Assembly (NCBI GenBank): GCA_037042185.1
Contig: JAXQJY010000033.1
Coordinates: 1,550,001 to 1,614,000, forward strand
Direction of reading: 5' to 3'
DNA: 64,000 bases
DNA from: Sordariomycetes sp. S80-01Y
Taxonomy: Eukaryota > Ascomycota > Sordariomycetes
Position 1 is the first letter of the stretch; each line of letters opens with the position of its first letter. The notes beneath the pieces are model-generated. The model did not search any database and was not told where the DNA came from. It worked only from the letters and a program-made list of their open reading frames with translations. Of the stretch, positions 43,583-54,504 are shown one piece after another. The position numbers were made by a program, and so were the translations under genes.

Positions 43583-45154
43583 GGTGGGCGACTTGTATGG
43601 TCCCGGCGAGTATCAATCGGCGAGTCGCTTGTGTCAAGGTTGAGGTCAAGAGACAGAGGTTGGAAAGGTCGCGTGGGAGGACGTCAAAGGTTAGGAACGG
43701 CCACACGGCGAGACGCCGATTGCAGCGGGAATTTCGTGGGCTTGCTGACCGACCGACAACGGCGAAGTGGGTCCGAGTCGTCGCCAAGTTTGGGGGTGCC
43801 GGGATGCACTTCCAGGGCGTGCAGTCTACTCGTACGGAGTACATGAACAAGATGCCGAATGTCCGCCGCATTTGCATGTCCGAATATGCGAGCCTATCAG
43901 GGGCGCGAAGCTCCTCAGATCCAGGTACGAGATCTACTTGAGCTTTTGCTATCCCAGCGAAAAGATTACATTGGTTCTCTTCTTGGTTCTTCCCACGTCT
44001 ATAGCAGCCCTACTTAAGGTACATCTTAGACTAGTAGTACTCTGTGGGTTTTTAGCAGCGATAAGGACAAGAGGGCAGCAGTACTGTAAGCTTATGGCGA
44101 TGTCTTCTCAAGATCAGATACCCCGTAGTTGCGGCCACTGTTGGTTCAGAACGCTTCATGATTATCGCTTCCGCGCGCCTGATGACCGTAAGCAGCTATT
44201 ATGACCACGTCCTTCGTGCAGCGACCGTGATTAAGATAGTGACAGTGACCCTGGCAGAGTGGGACCTCAGGATCGTGGGGTTCATCAAGCTGCCCCCGCA
44301 TGTTCTTCACAATGAGGCTGTTCGACCAGCTTAGAGCGAGCAAAGACCCGCTGCATGCTGTTCACAGCCAGGAGAGCGAATAGGAAACCATGGAAAAGTA
44401 CATGTGGTAGATGTGCAGAAATGGACGAAGGCGGCGTTGCCCATGATATTCCATTTAAACACGTTGCTGAACCTTGTGCGCCATTGGCTGCTGGTTCTTG
44501 GAGGGGCTCGTGGAACCGAAGTGCTGGCATACGTCGAGATGTGCAATGCATGATGGTGATGTACGAGGCAATTGGTCTAAATCTTTGTGGTGCCGGAGAG
44601 GATCGTTTCTTAGCAGAGAGAAGACAAAGAGGAAAGATGATGCAAAGATCCGACCGGGATCAAGTAGACAAGGGGTCGTGAGAAGACAGAGGACATGATG
44701 GGGGGACCGGGACCAGTGCTCCGGTGTGACTCCAATAAGGCCCGTCGCTGACGCGCACAAGCTCCGGGTCCTCCCCTCCATCGCAAACTGATGGCCCTAA
44801 TCCAGCCCTTCTCATCATTCGACCTCTTAACTCCGTGCCAGAACATGTCAACATCCTCAAATCTCTTTCCAGCTTAAATACCGCCGTCCCATATCCTCCG
44901 AACCACATCCGAATAACGTCGCATCGATCGGTTCCTGTCTGCCCCCCTCGTTCCGACCGCGCCTTATCGCAACCATCGACATTTGCCTCTCGGAAACGAA
45001 ACGCTGTCCGTCGACATCTCACGAGGGGCCAACAACCCCTTCTCCTCTCCGACGCTTCGAATAGCACCTTTAAACAGGCCGTGTTCCTCGAGAATCACAG
45101 CGAGGTGCCCTTTCAAAGCGTCTGGTAGAGCCTCGGCAACCGCACACCCACCCC
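43583..45154. promoter_or_regulatory. Divergent 1.6-kb promoter region ODC1 / IBtk-like gene
   Basis: No supported gene. Several 70-180-codon frames exist on both strands but overlap each other and have no domains. The 300 bp before 45155 look like a CT-rich leader and contain a 10-codon uORF (44845-44877). A longer or non-coding transcript here cannot be excluded. Confidence 0.45.
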
Positions 45155-48100
45155 ATGAGTTACTTGTTGTGGAAATATTACTGGGATCAAGATGTCGAAC
45201 GATTTCGACGTCTGCTGGCTCCGGCTGGCCAGGGCTCCCATGCGACTTCGAGAAGCACTGGCTTGAATCACGATGGAGGTCACCACGCCAAAAGCGCTGG
45301 GGCATCTGGCACCTCGCCTCGAGCGATGAACAAAGTGCGCAAGGCCTCCGGACTCACGCCCTCGAACAAGTCAAAGGAAGCGCAATCTACGATCGGCAGG
45401 AACGAGCTCAACAGTCGCGACCACGCCGGCCTCACTCTTTTGCTGCGCGCTGCTTCCTCGACCAACCCGGATGCGCGAGAGTTCGCCCAAGCCTTGATCG
45501 AGCACCCCATGATTGATCTGTATGCGCAGGACGCTGAGAGTGGCTGGAACGCCCTCCATCGGTCTTTATATTCAGGAAACATCTCGATAGCTCGGATGCT
45601 GTTGAAAAGGGAGCGGGACTACCTGACAAGTCACCATGTCGCGTCAGCGAGCAAAGTCGGGCTTCTAATCAAGACGAAAGATCACGAGGGATACAGTCCT
45701 TTTGACCTCTACAACGCAAGCATTTCGATCCGCTCTCTTCAACATCTTTTCGAATCTAGCGACACCGAGTCGGACTCTGAGAGCGATGATGATCCGCTTG
45801 AGGCCGTTGGTCGCGCCGAATCGCACCGCCACCCTGTTCGCAACCAAGTACTTGGCGACGAACTATACGTATTTGGAAGCAACAAGAACATGTCGTTAGG
45901 AGTGGGCGATGAGGACGACCGCCAGTTCCCGGAACGCATCCAGCTTCAACGACCAGCGGGTCTCGTTCGGAGGCTTCACCAAGACTTCTGTGCTGAGCGT
46001 GGCCTCGAAGCTCCAGAACCAGATGCAGACGTGTCCGACGTCCCGTCATTGGTTGCGGACAGCCCTATTGTCATCAAGGACATGGTCATGTCCAAGCTGC
46101 ACAGCGCCGTGCTCACGACAGATCCGGTTTCTAACCTGTATGTCTGCGGAGTTGGAAGAGGCGGGCGGCTTGGTCTTGGGGATGAGAACACTCGCTTCCG
46201 TTTCGTGCCAGTCGATGGTTTGTTGGCAGACAAGAAAGTCACGCAGGTTGCGTTAGGTCAAAACCACACACTGGCGATTACTGCGGATGGCGAGCTGTGG
46301 ACCTGGGGTCTCAACACCGATTTTCAGTTAGGTTACGCAGTGGCACCCCCTACAAGGCCTGACGAGGAACCCATGTGTGTCACGCCCCGTCAGGTGTTTG
46401 GTTCGCTGAAGAAGGACGTTGTTCTGGGCATAGCCGCTTCCGGCATTCATTCGGTGGCACACACGGAGTCTTCGTTGTACTGCTGGGGGCGCAACAATGG
46501 CCAGCTTGCATTGATGGATTCCGACTCTAGGTCTTTGGACACCCAGCAGGCTCCTCGCAAGGTAGCCGCTTCTTTACTTTCGGCTCCTATCGAGATGGTC
46601 TCTGCCACTGACAGAGCAACTACGGTGCTTCTTGCAAACCACAGTGTCTGGGTTTTCGCCAACTATGGCTACAATCTCGTCAAGTTTCCCATACCAGATG
46701 TGTTTGCCAACTACAACATGACTGCCTCTCACTCAAATCGCTACGAGCCAGGGCGAAGGAAGATATGCTACGTCACCTCGGGAGGGGACACCATTGCCGC
46801 GGTGACCGCCCGAGGAGATCTCTTCACCATGCAGCTGACCCAGAAGGCTGAGGCGAGTCAGCCGGCCACTTCGACCACCAATCCCACCAAAATCAAAGGC
46901 GCCCTAACTACTCCACAATGCATCTGGGACTCCAGAAAGGATGGCGTTGTCTCTGTAGGAGTTGGCGAGCACGGCTCCGTTATCATCTGTACAGAGTCTG
47001 GGGCTGTTTGGAAGCGGGTCAAGCGCCTCAAGGGCAAGACTGCGGCTTTCGCCAGGGCGGACCTCAAGGGGCGAGACTTCAAGTTCGAGCGTGTTCCGTA
47101 TATCACCAACTGCGTGAGCGTTCGCAGCTCAACCTTTGGCGCGTTCGCCGCCATCCGGAAAGACGCCAAGGTCATGTCTGAGGAGATCAAAATTCAGGGA
47201 CAGGGGCTCTGGAGTGACGTGAGCTCTCTTCTTTGCCTTGAAGATTTCCGGCCGAACGCCAGTAAAGAGGTGGATGTGCAACGTTCCCCTTGGGAGACAG
47301 CCATCGCCCGCGAGCGTCCTGGTTCCATACCTTGGAGGGTACTTCAAAATACAAGTGAGATTCAGGGTGAATTGCGGGATTGGCTTCATCAAACCTCCAA
47401 GCAGCTCTACGAGACTGATATGGAAGTCTGCACATCCTTAGCCCCTGATCTCAGGATACCTGCCCATGCGTTTGTGCTAGCTGGTCGTGGTTCCCGTCTA
47501 CGCGATGCGTTTGCCGAGCTACGGGAATCAGGGAGTTATCATGACCAGGAAGCTTTCAGTCTTGAGCAAGACGGCAACAAGATCATAATGACGGTTTTCG
47601 ACGTCGATATTCTCACTCTTCTAAACGTTTTGGTGTATGCGTACCAAGACACCATGGTGCCTGTTTGGAAGTACACGAGGGAGTCCCCTTCAGAGGCTGC
47701 CCGCTTTCGACAAGTCAGGAATGAGTTGATGAAGTTATCGACCAGGCTTGGATTCTCGAAATTGGAGGCGGCGGCTCGCCTGCAGATCGGGATTGAGCGA
47801 CAGATGGATTCCGACTTCCGAAATGCCATCCAAGACCAGCGTTACTTCGAAGATGCCGACGTGCTCATTGAACTTGAAGATGAAGAGATTTTGGCCCACA
47901 GCGAGATGCTGTGTAGGCGATGCCCGTTCTTTGAGGGTATGTTCTACGGTCGCTCTCAGGGCAGATGGTTGTCGGAACGTCAAGCGGCTGGAGAGGCGAT
48001 CCGGGTTGATTTGAGCCATATCAGCTACGATATCTTCTACTACGTGCTCACATTCCTGTACTCTGACATTGGTCCTGAGATGTTTGACGGCGTTGCAGCT

Positions 48101-49891
48101 TCAAACATCGACGAGTTCTCCGAGCTGGTCCTCGACGTAATGGGAGTCGCCAATGAGCTCATGCTGGATCGCTTGTCGCAGATCTGTCAGTCCATCATCG
48201 CCAAATTCGTCACGACACGCAACATCTCGGTCTTGCTCAATGAGATCAGCGCCTGTTCGCACACAAGTTTCAAGGACACTGGCTTGGAATACGTATGTCT
48301 CCAGTTGGAGACAATGCTAGAAAATCATCTTCTCGAGTATCTCGACGAGGACCTCCTACACGAGCTTGATGAAGTGGTCCGAGACAATCAGCTTTCTCGT
48401 CTACCGTTCGCCAAAAGCGGGCGAGCGGAGCTCAAATTACAGGAAGATCATCCAGAGCTGGCCGGGGACATTGAAGAAGAGCGGCGCATACGGCTGAAGG
48501 AGATCGCTTATAAGTACTCTCAGCGAGAAGATGATAGGAAATTATCATCCTCCTTCAAGGCGCGAACGGGGAGTTTGGATGAGGTCGCCGGTTCTTCTCC
48601 CCTGGCCGACCGCTCGCGTCGCAAGTCTAGGAACCATCGCAATGAGCCCTTCAGCCCTCACCTGCGCCCTAAGACCTCGTCAGCGGATCTGATGTTCGAT
48701 ATGGACGACGACTCCGCAATCCCTCGAAGCCCAGCGTCGCCAGCGCTCAAAGCTGGCATGGACGGCCTCGATCTGGATGCGGACCCCGTGCCTCAGCTTC
48801 CGAAGTCCTGGCAGAAGTCGAAAATGGACTCTGGAACCCTTAGCGGGACAACTCCTGTGTTCCAGTCACTGTCGCCCTTGGCGAGGTCTCCCGTACCTCA
48901 GGGTGCGGGCTCGTCGCATAGCAAGAGCGGAGCTCCCTGGGCCAGCAACAATCTACCGACATCGAAGCTGGACCTGAAGAACATCATGTCAGAGGCCAAC
49001 CCGTCAAAGTCTGCTCTCAGTGCAGGACTCGCCCAACAAGGTCAAGGATCCCCAGCCAGCAAAAGTCCAGCGCAGCACAAGATGTCCCAGAAAGAGAAGA
49101 AGAAGCAGATGCAACTACAGGCTGAAGCTGAAGCGGCGGAAAGCAGTGTCAAAGCCAAACACGTCCCTTGGGAAAAGGTTGCCTCCGGAGACAGGCCTGC
49201 TCCTGCTCCATGGAAAGCTGCTGCACCGCCTTCAAAGGTTTCCGTGAAAGAGGCGATGTCATCGGAATCGTCGGCCAAGGACGCTGTCGCGGCCAGCATC
49301 AAGCCACTTGTTGCTTCCGAGACCAGCAAACAGCCAACAAGAATGCGGACGGCATCCCCCGCTAGTGACACCCGGTTTCCAGGGCAGTCACGCGCCAGCA
49401 GCTCGCCCAGTGTACCAACTGCTTCTAATTCAAAGTCCAACCAGAAGCCAGTGGTGCCACACTCCAAGTCCTACATGGCACCGGCTCGCAAGACGGAAGA
49501 CGTCTATGGGGCCAGCATGGCGGACATTATCGAGAAGCAGAAGCACGATCAGCGTCTAGCAAAGGAGGCTGTGGCAAAACGCTCCCTACAGGAGATCCAG
49601 CAGGAGCAGGAGTTCCAAGACTGGTGGGATCAAGAAAGCCGGCGCGTGCAGGAGGAAGAGCATCGCAGGCAGCATAAGGGGACCAAGCAGGGTGATAAAC
49701 CTTCCGGACAACGAGGCAGGAAAGGTCGTAATTCTAAGGGCCAACGCCCTAGCAACGATGGTACGAGTTCGGCAGCAGCCGAAGATGTACATACGTCGGG
49801 GACAACAACAGCAGGCCGGCCGGGACCTCAAAGAGGAGGTAAGGGTCCCAAGGGCAGAGGCCGCAGTGCCCGAATCACAAGCACAACTTAA
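45155..49891 (+). CDS. Ankyrin / RCC1 / BTB-POZ protein (IBtk-like, S. pombe Btb1-like)
   Basis: Human IBtk, with the same architecture, is a substrate adaptor of CUL3 ubiquitin ligases; the fungal role is less clear. One uninterrupted exon encodes 1,578 aa. The N-terminus MSYLLWKYYWDQDVERFRRL precedes ankyrin repeats (about 85-205: RDHAGLTLLLRAA, SGWNALHRSLYSGNISIARM, DHEGYSPFDLYN). RCC1-like blades span about 230-640: DELYVFGSNKNMSLGVGDED, YVCGVGRGGRLGLGDENTRF, ELWTWGLNTDFQLGY, SLYCWGRNNGQLAL. Two BTB domains follow at about 750-870 (RIPAHAFVLAGRGSRLRDAF) and 895-1020 (DADVLIELEDEEILAHSEML, CPFFEGMFYGR, then a FLYSDIGPE helix). The C-terminal 500 residues are disordered, with SWQKSK and a coiled-coil near 1480-1540 (KEAVAKRSLQEIQQEQEFQD), ending Arg/Gly/Lys-rich (GGKGPKGRGRSARI). 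The ATG context is good; no intron is needed. Confidence 0.92.
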   Translation: MSYLLWKYYWDQDVERFRRLLAPAGQGSHATSRSTGLNHDGGHHAKSAGASGTSPRAMNKVRKASGLTPSNKSKEAQSTIGRNELNSRDHAGLTLLLRAASSTNPDAREFAQALIEHPMIDLYAQDAESGWNALHRSLYSGNISIARMLLKRERDYLTSHHVASASKVGLLIKTKDHEGYSPFDLYNASISIRSLQHLFESSDTESDSESDDDPLEAVGRAESHRHPVRNQVLGDELYVFGSNKNMSLGVGDEDDRQFPERIQLQRPAGLVRRLHQDFCAERGLEAPEPDADVSDVPSLVADSPIVIKDMVMSKLHSAVLTTDPVSNLYVCGVGRGGRLGLGDENTRFRFVPVDGLLADKKVTQVALGQNHTLAITADGELWTWGLNTDFQLGYAVAPPTRPDEEPMCVTPRQVFGSLKKDVVLGIAASGIHSVAHTESSLYCWGRNNGQLALMDSDSRSLDTQQAPRKVAASLLSAPIEMVSATDRATTVLLANHSVWVFANYGYNLVKFPIPDVFANYNMTASHSNRYEPGRRKICYVTSGGDTIAAVTARGDLFTMQLTQKAEASQPATSTTNPTKIKGALTTPQCIWDSRKDGVVSVGVGEHGSVIICTESGAVWKRVKRLKGKTAAFARADLKGRDFKFERVPYITNCVSVRSSTFGAFAAIRKDAKVMSEEIKIQGQGLWSDVSSLLCLEDFRPNASKEVDVQRSPWETAIARERPGSIPWRVLQNTSEIQGELRDWLHQTSKQLYETDMEVCTSLAPDLRIPAHAFVLAGRGSRLRDAFAELRESGSYHDQEAFSLEQDGNKIIMTVFDVDILTLLNVLVYAYQDTMVPVWKYTRESPSEAARFRQVRNELMKLSTRLGFSKLEAAARLQIGIERQMDSDFRNAIQDQRYFEDADVLIELEDEEILAHSEMLCRRCPFFEGMFYGRSQGRWLSERQAAGEAIRVDLSHISYDIFYYVLTFLYSDIGPEMFDGVAASNIDEFSELVLDVMGVANELMLDRLSQICQSIIAKFVTTRNISVLLNEISACSHTSFKDTGLEYVCLQLETMLENHLLEYLDEDLLHELDEVVRDNQLSRLPFAKSGRAELKLQEDHPELAGDIEEERRIRLKEIAYKYSQREDDRKLSSSFKARTGSLDEVAGSSPLADRSRRKSRNHRNEPFSPHLRPKTSSADLMFDMDDDSAIPRSPASPALKAGMDGLDLDADPVPQLPKSWQKSKMDSGTLSGTTPVFQSLSPLARSPVPQGAGSSHSKSGAPWASNNLPTSKLDLKNIMSEANPSKSALSAGLAQQGQGSPASKSPAQHKMSQKEKKKQMQLQAEAEAAESSVKAKHVPWEKVASGDRPAPAPWKAAAPPSKVSVKEAMSSESSAKDAVAASIKPLVASETSKQPTRMRTASPASDTRFPGQSRASSSPSVPTASNSKSNQKPVVPHSKSYMAPARKTEDVYGASMADIIEKQKHDQRLAKEAVAKRSLQEIQQEQEFQDWWDQESRRVQEEEHRRQHKGTKQGDKPSGQRGRKGRNSKGQRPSNDGTSSAAAEDVHTSGTTTAGRPGPQRGGKGPKGRGRSARITSTT

Positions 49892-51226
49892 TTGTCTGGC
49901 GTTACATGGTATAGATGGTACATAGTCCTCCACGCAGGACGCACGTTGATCTTGATAGAAGTGGGCGGTAACCAGGGCTACACGAGGTGGGGAGGACCTA
50001 ATGTCAAGTATTCGTACATGTGTAGGACAGGTCCAAGTTGACACTCAACTTAATGTCGATGCTCTGTCGATGCTCTGTGCCTTGCTCAGTCCTAAGGTAG
50101 ATGGTGCATTCAAGACATGGGCTGGAGCAAGCACATTGCTTTGGCGCACCTGTGCGATCGATGTGGTGGCAGGCATTCGCGATGGCCAAGCAGAAGCGTC
50201 CACTGGCGTCTGAGCGCAAATGGTGCGCGTCCGCATTTGGAGCGAGCGTGATCACAAGGTGTGGGCACATGGTGTTGCATCACAGCGCTACCATACCTGA
50301 AGTAGGTACCCCCTCATGATAAGACGACCGAGATGCCTTAGTTTGGGCAGGGCAGGTCGCTGCTGAAGTTTGCCTGTACGTTTAAAGGAGACAAATGCAC
50401 GGTTCAAGAGCTGTTTCTGGGCTGCAATTGGCCCATGATAGTCGTCGTCAAGAGCTGCAGTCATTCATCAAGGTTCGAGTCGACCTGTGGTGAGTCAAGC
50501 CAGTCAACAGGGTCATCATGGTCCATCCCCACTTCTGTTAGCGACGCTGGGCTGTCCTCCCCTGTGGCTTATCTCCACCACCGCACCGGCTCCTCCGCCC
50601 GCCGACCGGGGATGAGCAACGGGCAGGGGGCCCAGCCGGGAAGGCGACAGCATGAGTTGCGTACAGGGACGCGGACGCGGAGAGTTGGAAGCAGATGGAG
50701 ATGAGGCGGCTGCCTGTCCGTCTCTCTAACCCCCCCTTCACTCCCGCTCGAGTCCAGTACTGATAATGTCCTCCGCTAAGATGCGGCCGTAATGTGCACC
50801 AAGTAATAAAGAGTCACTCGTCAAGGATCCCAGACGGCTCAGGCCGATGACGAAAGGCGTCATGGTCCCTGACATCGTCATCACGAGATCAGATAGCGAG
50901 ATCCCATAGTCCTCCTCTTCATTCAGCCATCTCGGCAACCCGCAGCATTTCTCGGCTGCCTTTGTCCACTTTCATCAACAGCTCTCCATTCTGTTGCTCT
51001 GCCAATTTGTGCCTTGAAGGTTGAACGTGGCTCGCAGCTGTTGGCACAGCCGACCCCCTAGCCTCGAGTGGTCTGAAGTCGCGGTGACTGCACTGTGCTG
51101 CGCTGTGCACTACCGTTGGTCGATTCAACCACCTCTGGCGTCGGTACCTGCTGTACCTATACTTGTGCTTGTGCCTGTGCCTGTACGTACTGCGTACTAC
51201 TGCGTACGTGCCTGTCGCTATCCGTC

Positions 51227-51230
<4 letters not shown>

Positions 51231-51260
<30 letters not shown>
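51231..51260. repeat. Perfect (TGC)10 microsatellite upstream of ATG13
   Basis: Ten uninterrupted TGC units (30 nt), ending 432 nt before the ATG13 start. This creates poly-Ala, poly-Leu and poly-Cys spurious frames. Confidence 0.95.
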
Positions 51261-51518
51261 ATCGGCCGGCAACTCTTCTCCAACCGCCAGAGCTCGAGTC
51301 AGCCTTAAACAGCACGGGCGTGGCCGCGACCTGCAGTCCTGCACCATCGAGATTCCCAGGCTCTTTGCGGTGCCTTTACATCTTTTGTCTGCTGGGCCAA
51401 CCTCGGATTTTTCTTCTCCTTGCTCTTTGTTTCCAATACTTGACGAGATAGACCTGTCGTCTTATCGATCCATCGCCGCCTCCCCGAGCTAGAGATAAGC
51501 ACCTACGACGATCCGACG

Positions 51519-51570
51519 ATGGCAGCGCATGTCCGATTCCGGGACGACCTCGAGACCGCCTGATCGATAA
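51519..51570 (+). other. Two overlapping upstream ORFs in the putative ATG13 leader
   Basis: The first ATG (51519) opens 14 codons ending TGA at 51561-51563. A second ATG (51529), in another frame, opens 13 codons ending TAA at 51568-51570. Both end about 120 nt before the main ATG. The transcript start is unknown. Confidence 0.5.
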
Positions 51571-51692
51571 CGACCAACCCTTTTCCATCAACGGGCTGGG
51601 CTGGCCATCCGCCCCGGATCCCAACATCGAAATTCGCCATCAAACATATTCAACAATTGCTTCTAACCGAACAACGACATACGTTACGGGCC

Positions 51693-54504
51693 ATGCATCA
51701 GCAGCCCCGCGTCCCGCCGCGGACGTCCTCGCCGGCTTCATCACCCCAGACGAACCCATCGCGAACGAACAATCCGCGGGAAGCAGGAGAGCGGGCGAGG
51801 GCTGGTTCCGGCGCCTCGCTCCAGGGCAGAGGCGAACCCGCGGCGCTGTCAAATCCCAGGATGTCCGAGGATAGGGATCGGCCTATGCCTGGGCCGCCAG
51901 CCGAGGCGGTCAAGAAGCTGGACCAGATCGTGCAAAATTTCTTCAACAAGGTCGCCGTGCTGGTGCTGGACTCGAGATCGACGACGAAGCAGAGGAAGGC
52001 AGCCAGCACGAACAGATGGGTAGGTGGTTGCCTCTGCACTCACGGAAGGGCTCCTGGGCTAACGCGGGCAGTTTCAAATTGACACCAATGAAATAGATGA
52101 TTTCAGGGACGAACTAAGGACTTGGAAGCTGTGCGGGAGCATCGACAGCCAGCCACCGCCGATGATTATCGACGTGTACCTCGACGCATCCAAAATCAAG
52201 GAAAGCCAGAGCTTAACCATGGTCGATGATGACGGGAAGAGGTGGGATGTAATGGAACAGCTGAACAGCGGTAGTCCTACCGAAGGTGCTCAGAGGAATA
52301 CAGAGGTTATTCTGGAGCGATGGCGAGTCGAGCTTAAGACAACTGGCAACCCACCATCAGAGGACTTCGGCTCCATACTACCTACAGTCTATAAGAAGGC
52401 CATCGTCTTCTTCCGCTCGTTCTATACAGCGACGAGGCTGTTCCCTACGTGGAAGTACATCAAGCAGGGTGCATCAAAGAACCTGCATCCAGCGCTAACG
52501 CCGCGCTGTCGGATACGAACCTCTGAGCCGAGGACACATCCAGATCTCCTCACACACCCACTCGATGGCCGGTCCGATGCTGTAACGGATTATCTATTCG
52601 GCGATTTGGATGTGCCGGTTGGGCGACTAAGTTGCTCTGTAACTTACAGGAATGAGTGCAACTTCCGCATCGACGATTCAGAGTCCCTACTGAGCTCTCG
52701 CTTTATGGGTGTTGATGAAGACTTCTTTAAGCCCTCTCTGCCTCAACGAGATCGCCAGGTGGCCGAAGTTGGGTCTCTACGCGAGCGACAACAACGTCCC
52801 AACCTAAGCGAAGCGCAGCAGCAAACTTACGGAAGTTTGTCGACCTTCCACGGAGATGGGCCATTGGGGACAAGCCCTTTGACGGCCCTCAGGTCGGTGA
52901 AAGCACCAGGGTCAAGTACGAGCTCGCCCCCCGCTTCGTTACCACGGAACGAGATCGTACCGCCCAACTCATTGCCAATATCAAGAGGACCAGCATCCAG
53001 ACCAACGATGAGGGGAGAGGGTGAATCAGGGAGAAGACCATCTGTATCGTTCCAGCCCTTCAAAGCTGGATCGCTGTCAGGGTCGCCTATACCTCGCCAG
53101 GCTGATTCAGAAAGCCCGGCCTCGCCCCATTCACTGCAGCGACCGCCATCGTTGACTCAACCACGAACCCGAACATCCCTGACAGCTGGAATGCCAGCTT
53201 CGCTGCGCGGCGGCCCTCCACCACAGGCCACCGAGCCAGCTAGCGCTGGAGGCAGCTCACCACGTCCAGGGTCTACAAGCCGCTATAGCAGCAGCTTCAC
53301 ACATCGTCGCGGTCGGCCTTCGATAGGAGGCAATAGCAAGACTGGTGAGGATGAGCAAGGCAGCAGTGGCAGACAGAGTCTTGCGTCGTCTGTTGCGCAA
53401 CCGGGGTCGGGCCTCCTCGCAGAGCCAGGCACCAGCTCCGAGTCCCTTCAAGCGGAAGGTGACGACATTTCCGACTTCTTGAAGGCACTCGATAGCAAGA
53501 AGACGCTGAAGAGCTTCGAACAGTCGAACCGCGGTGGATCTGCCACGAATAAGACAGTGGCGCAGCTGTCAAAGTTTCACAACATGCGTGAGTCGAACAA
53601 CGCCTTGACCGATTCGATGACATCTTCGGTTCAGATGCAGCGCTCGTCGAGCTCGTCTAGTCGACAGCTCACAAGCGTTCCTGGCATGGCGGCGCCAGCT
53701 TCTGTGTCAGCATCTTCATCCCCCAGCAAGCCGCATTCGCCACACACACCACATACGCCTGCGATTCCTTCAAGACTTAGTGAGAACTCGGTCGCAGACA
53801 ATAGCAGCGCTTCGCGCAGAGGACCTTCGAGGCCCGTTCGACACGAATCTACGGTGCCAGAATCGAGTCGTGAAAACACCATCACTCAGGAGGGAACAAC
53901 CGCGATTGACATCCCGTTGTCTCCTCGTCTGGGCTCTTACCAGAGACGCTCCAGCTCAGTAGCGCAGCAGACCCGGGTTTTGATTGATGACGAGGGGGCC
54001 GACATACCTGGCGGCCACCGCAGCATCAGCTTGGGCGCGGACGACCGCGATCCTCCTACGATCAGCGGCTTGTTAGGGCGGCAGCTCGAGCGTGAGTCTG
54101 AGGAGCGGGAACGCTCTGCTAGCAACTTACAGCCTGCTGCCGAGCTTCGACCCGCCGAAACGTCAGGAGACATGAATCGCCACGATTCTTCTGAGGATAA
54201 CCCGCCAGAAGGGTTCTTATCGCAAGTTCCTTCAAGTTCGCCATACGGTAGAAAACGCTATACAGGCATGCACACCCAGCGAAACAATAGGCAGACGCCG
54301 CCACAATCGTCGAGGGGTAGCTTCACCGGCTCTATTGGTCGCGGCCGTGATGACAATGAGTCTCTCAGCGGTGAACCTCTGATGTTTGATCTGTCCGAAG
54401 TCGATCCGCAAGTCAGAAGGAGCGTGGACGAAGCCCGCGGCGGACAAGTTGGTACGGAAAGGGGAAGCTATGACAGCCGTGGCTCCTCGAGGTGGGGGAG
54501 GTAA
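51693..54504 (+). CDS. ATG13: Autophagy protein Atg13 (Atg1 kinase complex subunit)
   Basis: Atg13 links the Atg1 kinase to Atg17 and Atg9 vesicles; TORC1 phosphorylates it in rich medium and nutrient loss releases it to start autophagy. Two exons (51693-52019, 52072-54504) give 920 codons (919 aa), joined by a 52-nt intron with NRW|FQIDTN phase 0. The HORMA domain spans about residues 70-330: AEAVKKLDQIVQNFFNKVAV, FQIDTNEIDDFRDELRTWKL, MIIDVYLDASKIKES, TVYKKAIVFFRSFYTATRLF, PTWKYIKQ, and the C-terminal strands PVGRLSCSVTYRNECNFRID. After this the protein is disordered and Ser/Pro-rich. DDISDFLKALDSKKTLKSFE (about 590) and KTVAQLSKFHNMRESNNALT match the region that binds Atg17/Atg1. The start at 51693 is the first ATG of the frame. 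Confidence 0.96.

Larger units (their letters stand above)
49892..51692. other. Gene-free 1.8-kb region including the ATG13 leader
   Basis: The left part is the 3' UTR of the IBtk-like gene; the right part (from about 50940) is likely the promoter and leader of ATG13. It contains a stretch of repeated GTGCCTGT/GTACGT-type words (about 51160-51210), a perfect (TGC)10 at 51231-51260, and two overlapping short uORFs at 51519-51570. No protein domain is found in any frame. Confidence 0.5.

Noticed and set aside
50468-50486. tRNA B-box-like GGTTCGAGTC
   Set aside because: The flanking bases cannot form a T stem and there is no A box or acceptor stem upstream.
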